From NCBI GenBank assembly GCA_040954595.2, contig CM082576.2:4898001-4962000 (forward strand): DNA of 64,000 nucleotides, in the 5' to 3' direction. Each line of letters opens with the position of its first letter. Positions within the stretch are counted from its first letter, which is position 1. Under the pieces are notes generated by a model. That model was not told the origin of the DNA and did not search any database. It saw only the letters and a list, made by a program, of their open reading frames with translations. This document shows positions 29,701 through 41,876 of this stretch, in pieces. The position numbers were made by a program, and so were the translations under genes. The stretch comes from Balanoglossus misakiensis (lineage: Eukaryota > Hemichordata).

Positions 29701-32259
29701 ACAATTCTTCCGAACATCGAGGTAACTAATGACATTTTTTATCTGTCTTGAGTAGGAGAGGGATGCTGCAATGATCAGAAGGAATGAACTTGAACGTGAA
29801 GTACAACTCCTCAAAGACAGAATCGACGCCAATCAGAGAGCCTGGGACATGACCCGTCAAGAACTTGAACACCGCGACACCAGAGCGTCAAGCATGGACC
29901 ATGAGTTGAAGACCTACAAATACAACGCACAGGTTGCCGAGACAACGCTCAGAGCTTTCAGAGAATCTCTTGCCAGCTTCCTGAGTGACGGTGGAGACAT
30001 GTGTGATGATTCTGAAGAATCTATCAAGGAGAGAGTCAGAATGCTGCACATGAGAACGCATGAAAGACACGGTGTAAGTGTCCATGATTTTCTGTTTCTG
30101 AGATGAAAGAAATGTTCCACACATCATTTTACTGATAGTGTATACAAAGTTTCATTATTCACATCATGTTCACAACCTCTTCTTTCCTCTCTATAAAACA
30201 GCAAGTTGACATTCTTGAAAACAAAGTCAAGGCTCTGAGTGATCAACTGGAGAGTCAGGTCAACTTGCACCAAGCTGCACTCCGTCGTGCCAAAGAAGCT
30301 GAGGATGAGCGGGAATATTTCAAGACCAAATGTGACAGTTTTGAGGGAGATTTGACCTCCACTGCTATGCTCCGAGACAGTCTCCGTGCCGACAAAGAGA
30401 GGGTGAGTCAGTTAAACCGTGCCAGATGAGAGACTTTGCTGCTGTTCTGAGTGCATGAAATTTGAAAACAGGGTGGTTGCACCAAATTGATATGATTCTA
30501 CAATCAAAATTTGTACTGAATATACCATCATTGGAAAATTCAGCATCACATCACAACATTACTTTTAAAATTGTTTCACATGTCTCTTTGCACGCTGGTC
30601 CCTAAATTTGCAATTAAAAACTATGGTCTTCTTGGTTAAGTGGGTTTTAAAAAACTGTCAGGATGCACAGGACTATTGTTTTAAATAAAGCAGATGGTTT
30701 TGGTCTTCGTGTTCATTTTACTTTTCCATTACTAGTCTACTATGCAGAGGTACTACTATATGCTGTGTTATTTTCCCCCTCATACATTGCTATTAGAAGC
30801 CTACACCTGTATTGTGTCGTATCCTGCCATGTATTAATTGTACTGTTACCCTGTGGCGAACCACTTTTCCTGCTTGATAAATTTTCTTTGCAACTATCCC
30901 TCTGTTTCTAAGTGCATGCTGCATAGTAAGCGCTCACTGTTGCTATGTTTTTTTTTCTTTTTTTTATCTGTTTGTGTGAATAGTATACAAAATTCTTGCA
31001 GAGGATGGCGTCAGTCATGAAAATGGATCAGATGGCGCTGGACGTCGGCTACGACATGACCGGCGATGCGCTGATGTCTCGCGCTGAGCAGCTGGTCCGC
31101 TTGGAGAGCGACGCCGTGGCAGACAAGACCACCACGGTCTACAATCTGCAGCGCAAGGTGAAGAATCTGAAGGAGCAGCTGGAGAGCAAAGACCTGCACC
31201 TGGAACTGCTGAGGAAGAAGATCCACAATCTGGAAGAGGGTCTGCACGGACGCTCGGCCATTCAGAAGGACAGAGACGACCTGGAGTACAGCTACAGAAG
31301 GTCCAGGAAGGAGAACGAGAGACTCAGAGGGTTGCTGGGTACGGCCAGAGAGACCATCAAAGATCTGAAGGCCCAGCTGTTGGACACCAACAACTTGAAG
31401 GTATGTTCAATAAACAATTGAACAACTCACCCTGTCATTTTACCAGTAGTAGTATCTACTTTTTGAAGTTGTATCTGAGGCCAGAAATAATGAGGCCAAA
31501 TTCCAAGATGATATGTTGTTTGAATCAGGAAGTACATATGCAAAAATTCTTCTGTTGTTAAGGCGAGAGTAGCATAACAGGATACATGTATTAAATGAAA
31601 TTATTTTAATAACAATCAAAGTAGGAAAATACATGAACAAAAATGTTGTCAGGTCGTTCTGTTAAACTTGTAAAAATACAATATATCATTCTTATGAGAA
31701 GCAGAAAGTAGCAATTTTAATCAAACAATCAACTGTAACTTATCTGTTGTTTCTTCTTCAGCTTCTTACTTTGCAACAAAGACAGACAATAGATGCCCTA
31801 GAGACTGACCTCGATAAGCTGGAGAGAAGCAGAGAGAAGCAGGCCCGTAAAATCACCGGCATCAAGCAAGAACTGGAGTTCACAGAACATGAGAAGTCCG
31901 AAGACAGGGATAGGCTGGCCAGTACACTGGCCCAGGTGGAGAACGAGCTTCGTGCCACCAGACAACTGCTGGAAGAGACCTCGAGACGCGAGCGACAGCT
32001 GGTTGATTTCCGCCAAGTCATGGCTCGCATGCTCGGCTTGGACGTCAACACGCTGGCTGTTCCCGACTACGAGATCATCGCTCGCCTGGAGAAAGTGATC
32101 CAGGCCCACCACTCGCACACACTCACCACACAAACCCTGCAAAGCAGTATGGCCGACTTGGACCCGGGTCTTGGCTATGGTGGAACGGGTGCCCGCCGAT
32201 CGCGGACCAGGTCGCTGTCACCGACCAGACGACGTCACATCCACACAACAAAGTTTTAG
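26761..32259 (+). CDS. CCDC170: CCDC170 (coiled-coil domain-containing protein 170), complete, 10 coding exons
   Basis: Exons are 26761-27000, 27128-27198, 27577-27622, 28346-28468, 28715-29104, 29391-29576, 29756-30073, 30202-30402, 30984-31400 and 31762-32259, giving 829 aa (human about 715). All borders are GT-AG and nearly all junctions are in phase 0. After a proline-rich head (about 75 residues) the protein is almost entirely coiled coil. Heptad-rich blocks include LVHELHDQVNFFKNELEKKD. The diagnostic segment YTKFLQRMASVMKMD, followed by RAEQLVRLESDAV and NLQRKVKNLKEQLESKDLHL, matches vertebrate CCDC170. The tail is basic and Ser/Arg-rich (RRSRTRSLSPTRRRH). In mammals the protein associates with Golgi-linked microtubules. 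The start at 26761 lies in AAAATGG context. In human the next gene downstream is ESR1; no receptor exon is seen here. Confidence 0.88.
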
Positions 32260-32460
32260 TTCAATTTTGCGAGACACTGCTCGGACAGTAGTGTACCCTC
32301 AGGGTAATTTTATCACTCATCAGTTGTAACACTTTAAAATAATGGGAGAAGGGACAATGGTATATCAGAATATCAACTCTTAGATTTAAATCTTATATTC
32401 ACCATAGACATGAATAATTTATTCATCAAATAATAGAAATAGAAGAGTATGATTAGAGAA

Positions 32461-32479
32461 GCCAACACAATGTGTTGGC
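32461..32479 (+). other. Small perfect hairpin in the CCDC170 3' UTR
   Basis: GCCAACAC and GTGTTGGC pair over 8 bases around a 3-base AAT loop, about 200 bases after the stop codon. The role is unknown. Confidence 0.3.
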
Positions 32480-33022
32480 AAAACATTAAGAAAAATGTTA
32501 ATATTTGTATTGTCTTTTGAAAAGCTAGGTGTATTTAAAAATTATAGTAGCTTTATGAAGCCAAATGATGTTCAATGTTTAAATGCCAAATTACTGTTCT
32601 CTTGTACAGCGTAGTTTGTATACTAGTATCAGTTTGCTAATGCTGTTACTTTTTTTCTGTACATTTTGTTATTTACGCAGCATCTGTTTCAGTGGTCACC
32701 CAGCTGAAACTGAATCAAAGACATTTATTTCATTTGATAGCAGCTTGTTGTCTTTTTCGGTTATACCATGAAGACAACATTTATTGTATATATTGTTAAT
32801 GGAGAAATGCTGATGAATCAGTACTTTATCTGTCATTCAATAAGTCTAGTTCTTTAAGTTGATTTGTAGTATCATCAGAACATTTGTGTAAATATTTTAA
32901 ATGCATATAAAGTCATCTTCAGTTTTCTCTTATAAACTTCTGTCAAGCAAGTTCTTTTAGGTGAGAAATTTAGATACTTTGTATCAGTATTTCTTAAGTA
33001 TCTTTATCACATTCAGATGAGT

Positions 33023-33028
33023 AATAAA
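33023..33028 (+). terminator. Polyadenylation signal AATAAA for CCDC170
   Basis: AATAAA lies about 770 bases after the CCDC170 stop codon and before the Ly6-type gene. A T-rich stretch follows some 30 bases downstream. Confidence 0.45.
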
Positions 33029-33536
33029 TTTAATTATCAAACAACGAGATATTGCGTTGGTCATTATTTTCACACTATTACTGGGTAAGTGTACACGAAG
33101 ATGTGAATTGTCACCAAAGAAGAGAAGCTTGATGTTTTGATTCAAATTCCCATTTCTGATAAAGATTTTTTGGCAAAACCATCGATACTGCGTGGTTTAC
33201 CCACAGGACACTTATGGTATCCCAGATGTATCCTCGTCTTCTGGGCTAATTCTGGGCCATCCCATATTATTGCCGGAAGCTCCATAACATAAATCTACGT
33301 GCCATGAATGATATTTTGAAAACATCAGATAGAGTCTTATCTAGTCCGCATATTTTTCCGTTCGAAACACAGTAAACACTACAAAGTTCACTCCGTTTTC
33401 GTGTTGCCAGCGCGACGACGATGTTCATTTGTCCGAGCGCAGTTTCTCTGTTGCGCATGCGGCGTGACCTCGGGACACAGAGTAACTGAATAAATTAGCA
33501 TGTTTTCTTCACTCCGAAGTGCCAGACCAAAATGTC

Positions 33537-34493
33537 ATGGTGGACATGGAGAAGGTAGTCGTTTTGTTGATAGCTGCTGTAAGCGTTACTTCAGGTACGT
33601 GTATTTATGTTTCCGGAGGGAATACAGACAAAGTGTCTGATCCTCTGTTGAATCCACCTCGGGATAGCGTCGCCCGGTTTTATTATCTTGACGTTTTAGC
33701 GTCATTGGCAACGGCCATTTTTGTCGAAAAAATGCGAGTTGATATGCATGGCGGTTGTACATCGACGGTCATTGTGAACAGTATTACATACGTCTGTAGT
33801 CTTCCCCGCAAATCCTTCCCCTCTTATTCGTGCTAGACAAAATACAGTTTGTGAGTCAGTGCGGCATAGTAGCCCACCCATTAAAATCGATTTTCACCTT
33901 TCAATTTTCAAGTCATGATGTATACTGTGGCTAGTGGTGTAATAATATGTATATTTCAATGTCAACAGCATTACAGTGCTACACTTGTGAACATGAAAAT
34001 ACCAATCAAAATTGTCAAGGCACCAATGCAATCAAGACGTGTTCACAAACCCAGGATAGATGTCTGACCCAAGTTATATATTCCTGTAAGTACATGTCAT
34101 GTAATCAAGTACTTGGGACAAAATAGGATATGATAATGCCAGTGGTATGGATGTTATGTCATCATCAAAAATGAATTTATCGCTGAGAAAAGGGTGGTTA
34201 GTGGAAAAACAAATTTAAGTATATGTTTATTTTCATATATTTTTCTAGCCACGAGAGACAAGTTACGTATAGACAAATCGTGTGCATCACAAGCTGGTTG
34301 TCAGGCTGCTACAGAAGATTTGGCCAGGTCATATTGGTGCAACACCAATAAAGGTGCCTGGGGTTGTGTTACATGCTGTGACACAGACTTGTGTAATCTG
34401 AGCCAGGCTTCAACTCATCACAACCTGCCCTTCACAACCTTACTCATATCAGTACTTTCTGCAATTCTATTTCTCACAATTAATATGTCGTAA
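33537..34493 (+). CDS. Ly6/uPAR (LU) domain, probably GPI-anchored protein, 3 exons
   Basis: Exons are 33537-33594, 33969-34085 and 34249-34493, giving 139 aa with GT-AG borders and phase 1 at both introns. The first exon encodes a signal peptide (MVDMEKVVVLLIAAVSVTSA); a second in-frame ATG at 33546 is also possible. The mature part opens with LQCYTCEHEN and ends its domain with CCDTDLCN, the hallmark of three-finger LU proteins. Twelve cysteines are present, at residues 23, 26, 35, 44, 51, 70, 76, 89, 98, 101, 102 and 107. A hydrophobic C-terminus (FTTLLISVLSAILFLTI) fits a GPI-anchor signal, so the protein is probably on the cell surface. The three-exon layout (signal, then LU domain split over two exons) is typical of the Ly6 superfamily. 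Orthology to a named member cannot be judged. Confidence 0.82.
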
Positions 34494-34730
34494 TCAATGT
34501 GTAATTTATATTTTTGTATTTTAAATTCCGGTTGAAATTGGGAGAAATCAAAATTATTTGCATTTTGGTAAATCAATGTAAATGTTTATAGTTAAGTTGT
34601 AATGCTCGCAGTGTTGAACTTGTTTCATCTATCACAGTTTCTGTTTCTAGAAATACTTCCTGATCCTATGCAACTGACAGTTACCTTTCTTGTCTAATAT
34701 CTTCACTTTTGTCAAATTATTGATGTAAAT

Positions 34731-34736
34731 AATAAA
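34731..34736 (+). terminator. Polyadenylation signal AATAAA for the Ly6-type gene
   Basis: AATAAA lies about 240 bases after the stop codon. A second AATAAA near 34916 could serve a longer form. Confidence 0.45.
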
Positions 34737-34739
34737 TGA

Positions 34740-37700
34740 TTGCATATTTCAACATTTCTTCAGAAAAAAATCTTCCAAGCAAGACTTGTGTTTTGTATTT
34801 TTATGCTTCTAGTGTAGTTTCTTCTGAATTCATGTTTTCAGACTTGGGGTGAAAGTTCGTGCCAACTTTTTCCATGACAAAACTTTGTTTATTTTTTGTT
34901 ATCTATTTCTGTATAAATAAATAGCATTGTACATAAATATAGACACTGACCAAAAGCAAACAAGACATTGAAAATTCATCAATATCATATCAACAGATAA
35001 TCTAGCAGATACCGAGATCATGGACTCTGTTTATGTACAAATAGAGAATCAACATATCTGTATTGCACTTTCAGAAAGAAAATGATATCTTCACCATTGG
35101 GGGCGCTTCACACCACACATTCCACATAACATCCACATCTGTCATCACCACGTGTGTCAAACGAATCAGGTCGTGTATCCACTGCCATTGTCAATTACAG
35201 CAACACCAAAGCCATTAAGTTTCAATAAATCAAATACGTTTCCTGTACATACAAGTGACACCAACTCCCAAATAACTTTTTATAAAAAGTTTGGTGTTTT
35301 TTCTTCCACGACGCAGAGTATCGGACCTGAAAGAACTGTCAAATACAAATACTTCGGTGCACGGAAAATTTTCCACCCGTAATTAAAAACATTTTTTACA
35401 CAAAAAATATTAGATTTTTTGTGACAACAATCCCAGAAGGTGTAACCCAATCCGCGGGGTGGCCCGTACTTCCTAGGTCTTTGCACATGACCCGTACTTT
35501 TTCAGGTCCAAGGACATCGACAGTTCAGCGTTGGATAGCGACAGAAAATTGAAGTTCCGAAAACTCCAAAATGCAATACTCTGACACAGTTGTTGAAATG
35601 TTCTACATAATTGTTTACAGAAAAATACATACGCTTCTTCCCATAAAACATGCATATTGTTGTCACAGTCGGTATTTTAGTGTTGTTGTTGTTGTTGTAG
35701 ACACCAGTGTTGACCTTTTTATATTATCATTTCTACTGCTAAATTGTTTTATCATCCTGAAAGTGCGTTTCCCTTTTCTTAGGTTAGCTTTTTTTTTTTA
35801 CCGTGACACAACAAACATCTTATCGAATTCTTGAAGATTTTCCTATCCCGCTTACATCACTGCGCCACCTACGACAGTCTCCGCTTCGCGCTTTGTCCCC
35901 GTATCCAGGCCAAGCTCACCAACCTGTGAAGACATTATTTGCCTGGCACAGGTTGCATTTACGCGTTGACATAAGCAACTAAAATAAGCTGTTCCTGCAT
36001 ACAATTAAATGAAAAATCCTTACAAACATGGGCGTAATTTGTACCAGACAACACAGAATCATTTTCAAGCAAAAATACCTACAGGATCCGTACACAAATA
36101 AATGCTACAATACATACATTTTGACTCGCGCAATATAACTTTGTGTCCAAGAGGTCTGTCATTCGATATCTATTTCTCTAATCTGTCCCGTTTTCTGTGT
36201 TCAAAAGTTCAAACCATGCTGGTAATTTTTCTAACCCTCGAGCATCTGTCTCCATTTGTCGCCAAATAGTTCAGTCGAGTGGAATGCTGTCGGTATAAGC
36301 TCGCAGTTGGAACTAAAGGAGGTAAGTCTTCCCGACGCAATAAAACATGTATAGCGGGCTCAGTTGGGCTTGTTCAACTCTATCGGCCCTATGTTTGTCA
36401 GTATAAGGTGCTTTTGGTTTTTAATTTGGTGGAGAATAAATGTGTATAGCCTGACTGTGTTGAAAAGTCGTACGAAAAACAAAATGGCGTAACCCATCTG
36501 CCGCCCGAACGCGTGGCAACCGACACTATATAAGTTCCCCGATAATCTCGTCCTAACAAGGCTAAACAGCGCTATCTCGCCATACTCTCTCGTCTTTCAT
36601 AGGTCTAATATTCAGACACTACACGAGAACTGCCTGTTTTTGCAATTAGAGTGTCGCCCTTCTAAGATTATTACACCTGTTAAAAATCTTGGCAGTTTAC
36701 TTGTGCAGGCCCTGTGAACTAGTACAGCGAGGAACTGCATTTGTTAATCTGCCAAAGACTTCGATGTGCGATCCGCAAAAAATAAAAAAATAAGGCGTAC
36801 TTCCAAACGAATGTCGCTGTAACCATGAAGCCATTTGAAGATACATGTACATAAGCTTATGCTAGGAATCATGGTTGCATTTATTGCTGCGATCACAGAC
36901 AAACCCCTTTTGGGAAAACGAGTCAGCGATGGACGTTTTCTGGGACTCATCCAGATTAATCCACAGACAAGTATGTCGCGAGGCAGCAAATCTGAAGTCT
37001 GTGGAATCATTTGGTTTATGATACTCGTATGATGTATGATACTCGGAATACTCAGTCTCCCGACCCGGGTGTAATCTATTTCTGATCTTGAGGTCTACAC
37101 TTCCTCTATTCACATAACGTCGAAGATTTTCGTTGTTTTTCAGTTCACATTTTTTCACTCCAGTTTCAGACTTTGCCACGTGACTTGTGAGTGGAAGTTT
37201 GCTGTGCGCATATTTCCATCTTTGAATGAAACGATGGAGTTTTTCATTTTTTTTATCCATGATGAAAACGGGCTTCACGATCGAGGGAGGGAACGAATAC
37301 AACTTTACTACCTAATCCAGTATGGTGTTTGACAACATCCAATTAAAAATTCAGTTACATGTACCATGTCTAGTATTCAAAGCAGAAATTTGGCATTGAC
37401 GATCCCGAAATGATGACCGCCAATTCCTTTTGCTAAAATAACATCGGCACACAGAATGCGGCAGCCATTTTGAATTTCAAATATTGTTAAGTATCATTAC
37501 AATTCATGTTATTTTTTACTTCTAAGCCAAAATCTTCATAGTCACCCCAGGTTTTTCTTCAGTTTTGTAAGAGATTAATGTTGTGTGTTACTGAGCAAAA
37601 GCGCAAAGCACGGAAAACACACTGCCAGTATTGCAGTTATTGAATTTGGACGAAAAGCGTCGGGCGACGGAGCGTTTGAATGGCCCAATTACGATTCAGC

Positions 37701-40370
37701 GAATATTACTTTCTCGATCACGTGAACGCAGCCACAAAGAAAAGTGGCTCATCCAATTACAACACGTGTGTTTTTGCTATTATACCATTTCTCTGAAAAC
37801 CGCCAGGTCAGCACGTTTTAATGACGAAAACAACGCACCAGCGACTCCTTGTGTGGAAAAAACGTCAAAGATGGCAATTTTATCCTTTTTCAAAAGCCAC
37901 TAACTGGTATACGTATTGGTTTGTTGAATTCAGGTTGAGATAAGTTATTAGATTGACAGAGTGGCCGTTGGATCTTGGATAATACTTACAAAAATACACA
38001 GGAGTAGTTTAAGTACGCAACCAATTATACATTGTCCTTTCAACATTTTCCTGTGCACTCCAAACTTTCTCAACTACCCTAATAATTCACACTTTCCAAT
38101 CAAACGATACTAAACAATTTTAAGTTATGATGACCGGATTTTGTTATAAAACATCGTTCTCAGCTACATGCCACTAACTAAATGCATGTGAATTATAGAC
38201 CTCAAAGATATCTTCAGATTTTCTTTGAATTCTTCAAAACTTCATTGCAGTTGCCACAACCTATCGGATTTTCAGTTGCTGTTTTTTAAGTGATACTGCC
38301 TTTTTGCCCGATAGAGTTGCCGAGTCCATGGAGCTACCGGTCCTTTTTATTTAATGTACGCATATTTTATTCAAATGATAGTCATCAACGCAAGGGCAAT
38401 GCCATGATTTGTAGAGTGCCCTGCAGACAGTGATCATGACCGCAATTAACTGGCATATCCCAATTGCAACGACCCAGGAACCATCAGGAGCACCAACCCC
38501 TGGGTAGACCACAATTCATGTCTTCACTTAATGGTATACGGTCACTTAACCAAATTCATCCACATTTACCATTGAAAGTTGAGATCTACCCAATCTCAGA
38601 ATTTGCCTTGTCAGGAGTGTCCTATTGGCAGGATCAGCTGTTTATAGATTTGCACCTTATTGTTTTAGCCAATCAAACCATGTGCTATACACGCACGTAT
38701 AACGAACACGGCAAACGGAAACTACTGTCAAATATCTCCAAGGGTGCCATCCAACATCACTGGTTCCAGACACGTGCACCTCATTGGACAGCGCAAGCGT
38801 TGTAGCAATGTCATGTGATTTTGTTTTAGCCAATAACAAGGCCCGCGTTGTTTTTGAAGGATAGCAATAAATTGATTCCCCAAATGTGAATGCTTTATTG
38901 TTGAAAAAAGGTAGAGAAAATACAGGAAGTATCCTCCTTCGTGACCGCGACCAAGGCACTGTACTGGCCAGGCCAAATTGAATAGCATGTCACGTGCCTC
39001 TTTCAGCCACTCACAAATGACAATACAAATGTTGTTGTTTTTCCCCGCTGAATATGTGATGTTGCTCTGGAAAAGTACTGATCAACATGAATTAGGTACA
39101 CATAGTCACGACAGGTCAAGTTGGCACATTTATTCAGTCTGTGATTTGTTTCCAGTCTCCCCTTTCAGTATTTTCTGCAGCAAAATTAAATGTCACGCGC
39201 ATGCACGATATACTAGACTGTATTTTAAACAAGTTTCCGAGCAACAGCACGATGGACATTCGCGAGATGTTTTGACTTTGTAACTTCGACCTGACGGGGG
39301 TACGCGATGTCTGATATTGTGCTATAATGGTATTGATATTAATAGTTGTGTTGGACACAAGTGTGATGGTACACCAGCGAGAGCGACTGGAGAACCGAAT
39401 TTAGATTATGATATCGCTCACATTTGCATAGTGGCAGTGATGAAAGTGTGTTTTGGCGGGTTTTATTTTGATAAACACACCTACACACCGGTATTTCAAG
39501 TCCTGCACAATTCCGGTCTCTAATCGATGTAATGAAAACATCTATACAACTATCGCCAGTCATCTATAAGTCGTACTTATATTTTACTCCTATGAGTGTC
39601 GATTCTAATAATTCACGATCAGCGGTTACTCCAGCAACGAAATCGAGTAAAGTACCATGATTAAACCCAGGCTGCGGGCTTTCTTCGCAAGTGTTTTTTT
39701 ATCAAGCCATCGAACACTGGCTGCGTCCTGTTTTCATCAGTCTAAAACTGTGGTGTGAGAATTTTAAAATGCATTTTAGAATTGTATTTTATTTTCAAGT
39801 ATGACTGACATTTACAATATGATCACGCCTCATTTGCTCACACAACTTGGCACTTTGTCAAGTAGGCCTAATATGTTTTTGTGTTTTGTTTTTAAAATTC
39901 CTGCAACATAGGTTTGAAGATATAAATTTAAAGACAGTGCCGAATTATAAGTACAATTGGTTGGAGAAGTAGGTTGATATGCCTACTGTATCTGCCATCG
40001 GCTTATTCACTGGACTGCTATCAATAATGCATGATAAAGTAAACTACAATCTCAAAAAGTAGTAAACAAACATGAAGAATACAAGTTCTAGGTTTTCGTA
40101 CACGCTAGCAATACACAACGTAGTATGGATTGTGATTTTAACGAGTATGTGTAATTTACAACTATTGACACGATTAATGGTTCTAGGTGGAAATAAAATG
40201 GCAACGGATCGCGACAGTCGATCGTAAACTTAACTACCGAGCATTACCCAGTAGCTCTTTTTAATCATGGAAAGATCAAATTCACAATAAAGTTGGGGGC
40301 AGGTGAGTAAAACGCCTCGTTACACACGTTTCATTCATGAAACAAGGAAAAGATGGCAACATATAAACGC
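34740..40370. other. Left part of gene desert
   Basis: I see no coding exon with family resemblance. Open frames of 60-146 codons on both strands look like chance, with no conserved motif and no supporting splice sites. Visible items are a TTG-repeat at 35681-35697, an isolated TATATAAG at 36527-36534, and a repeated TTGTTTTAGCCAAT near 38658 and 38821. Confidence 0.5.
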
Positions 40371-40814
40371 CTTGACAGGTAGTCTCGGTTACCCAGAGCC
40401 CTCTGCTTCTTCCGTTAGGCACTCCAGAAAGAGGGTCTGGGGAAACCCGGTAGACTAACCGTCAGGCGGAATCGGGACAGCTGCGATGCATGACGGGAGA
40501 TTAATATTCCAAAATGGCGACGTCCTGCGCGCGAACCCACGGCCGACATGTATGACATACGATAAAGAAAACATGCTGAGAAGTGCTAGACCTGCTAAAA
40601 CTGTATACAAATTGAAAAGAGAGAGAGAAGTTCGGTAAATAGTTTTCTAATATCGACATATCATAATATCGTATCGAATATTAATCTCCCGTCATGCATC
40701 GCAGCTGTCCCGATTCCGCCTGACGGTTAGTCTACCGGGTTTCCCCAGACCCTCTTTCTGGAGTGCCTAACGGAAGAAGCAGAGGGCTCTGGGTAACCGA
40801 GACTACTTGACAGG
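40371..40814. mobile_element. Fold-back / MITE-like element with perfect 130-base inverted arms and 9-bp target duplication
   Basis: The element spans 40380-40805 (426 bp). The left arm 40380-40509 and the right arm 40676-40805 are exact reverse complements over 130 bases, by base-by-base reading. The outer ends begin TAGTCTCGGTTACCC. Both sides are flanked by the direct repeat CTTGACAGG (40371-40379 and 40806-40814), a 9-bp target-site duplication. The 166-base centre is AT-rich with no open frame, so the element is non-autonomous. Long inverted arms and a 9-bp duplication suggest Mutator-like transposition, although the family cannot be named from one copy. Perfect arms imply recent insertion or ongoing conversion between arms. 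Confidence 0.88.
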
Positions 40815-41639
40815 GTGAAGAGCGCACGTAAACGGTGCGCCACCATTCTCGCGACGTGTATACTCATAGATGAGTCGGCCATCTTTGTTTTCAAAGCTCG
40901 ACTCACCGTGCACTGCGCACCGTCCTCGTCCGTAAATATTTAATGGCATTGTCTTTTTGATATTCGACGCAATGATGTGCCGGCATTGCTCTTCAGGTCT
41001 TGTAGATGAGAATTCCCTATGGGACAGGTCGAAAAGAGTTCAATGCCGCAATATCAATATATCGTCTGCTCTGTAGCCTTGAATTTAACGGTAATTCCAT
41101 GCTTGGAATACCTGATATTGTTTCTTGCGACCGACACCTTTTTCGTTTTCAATTGTCCTACTCGTCTTTTTCATCTTCTGTAACATCGCCTGCTCGTAGA
41201 TTTATATAAAACATACAATGTTAACCAGAAATATTATTTACTTACGACGTTTTGTGGTTTCGGGGGTTTATTTTCGAATGAATTCACATGTACACTTATC
41301 TACTGTATGTACTCGCGGGGCAGGTGATACCTGACCTACTATCTGCACTTTAAAAACAACAAGAGCAAGTACGTCTTTGTCGAAATCGGCGCGCTAAACA
41401 TGTCTCTCGTACCGTGACCTGGCCAGTGTCGGTACACGACAGACGTAAAAAATCCGTCGGATGCCCACATCATAGTGACTAGTTCCTCTCCTGTCAACCT
41501 GGTGGTAGGGAAAATTTCGGCTACTCTGATCCCCTTCCTCGTTTTGGCCACATCGCCCATTCGCCGAGATCTTCGGCAGCACCTGGGAGTCTCGCATATT
41601 AGACTCTGGTTGGTATTCTTTCGGATTCTGCCGAGGTGT

Positions 41640-41876
41640 TCAGGAATATGCCGGTTTGTACAAGCTGCTGCCGTTGTGCCGTGAATATACGGAACCTTCC
41701 TCGGCCGAGACTCGGCAAGAAGCCGCCGCACACCACCGAACGCGCCGCCGGCCCGGCTTCCATCGCGAGCGCCGCCTTCGTTGGCAAACATTTCTCCCTG
41801 TTGTTCGAGCGACTGGAAACCGGTGAATATCACGAAAATTCGGTCGGAGAAGGTGGAAGTTGAAGACAAGGCCGCG
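41640..41876 (+). other. CpG-rich candidate non-coding first exon with consensus donor
   Basis: A CpG-rich segment ends in AAGGCCGCGG|GTAAGTAGC, a near-ideal splice donor with its GT at 41877. Frames reading into the donor either stop or show low-complexity translations, so it would be 5' untranslated if real. The minus strand of the same region has a 176-codon open frame with no recognisable family. No partner acceptor was identified. Confidence 0.15.

Noticed and set aside
31011-32142. Antisense frames opposite CCDC170 coiled-coil exons
   Set aside because: They are complements of Glu/Lys/Leu-rich coding sequence, a common artefact.
36527-36534. TATATAAG as a promoter TATA box
   Set aside because: It is an isolated motif with no downstream gene or exon that I can recognise.
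41339-41869. A 176-codon minus-strand open frame in a CpG-rich block
   Set aside because: There is no recognisable domain. High CpG lowers stop codon frequency, and competing open frames exist in the same place on the plus strand.
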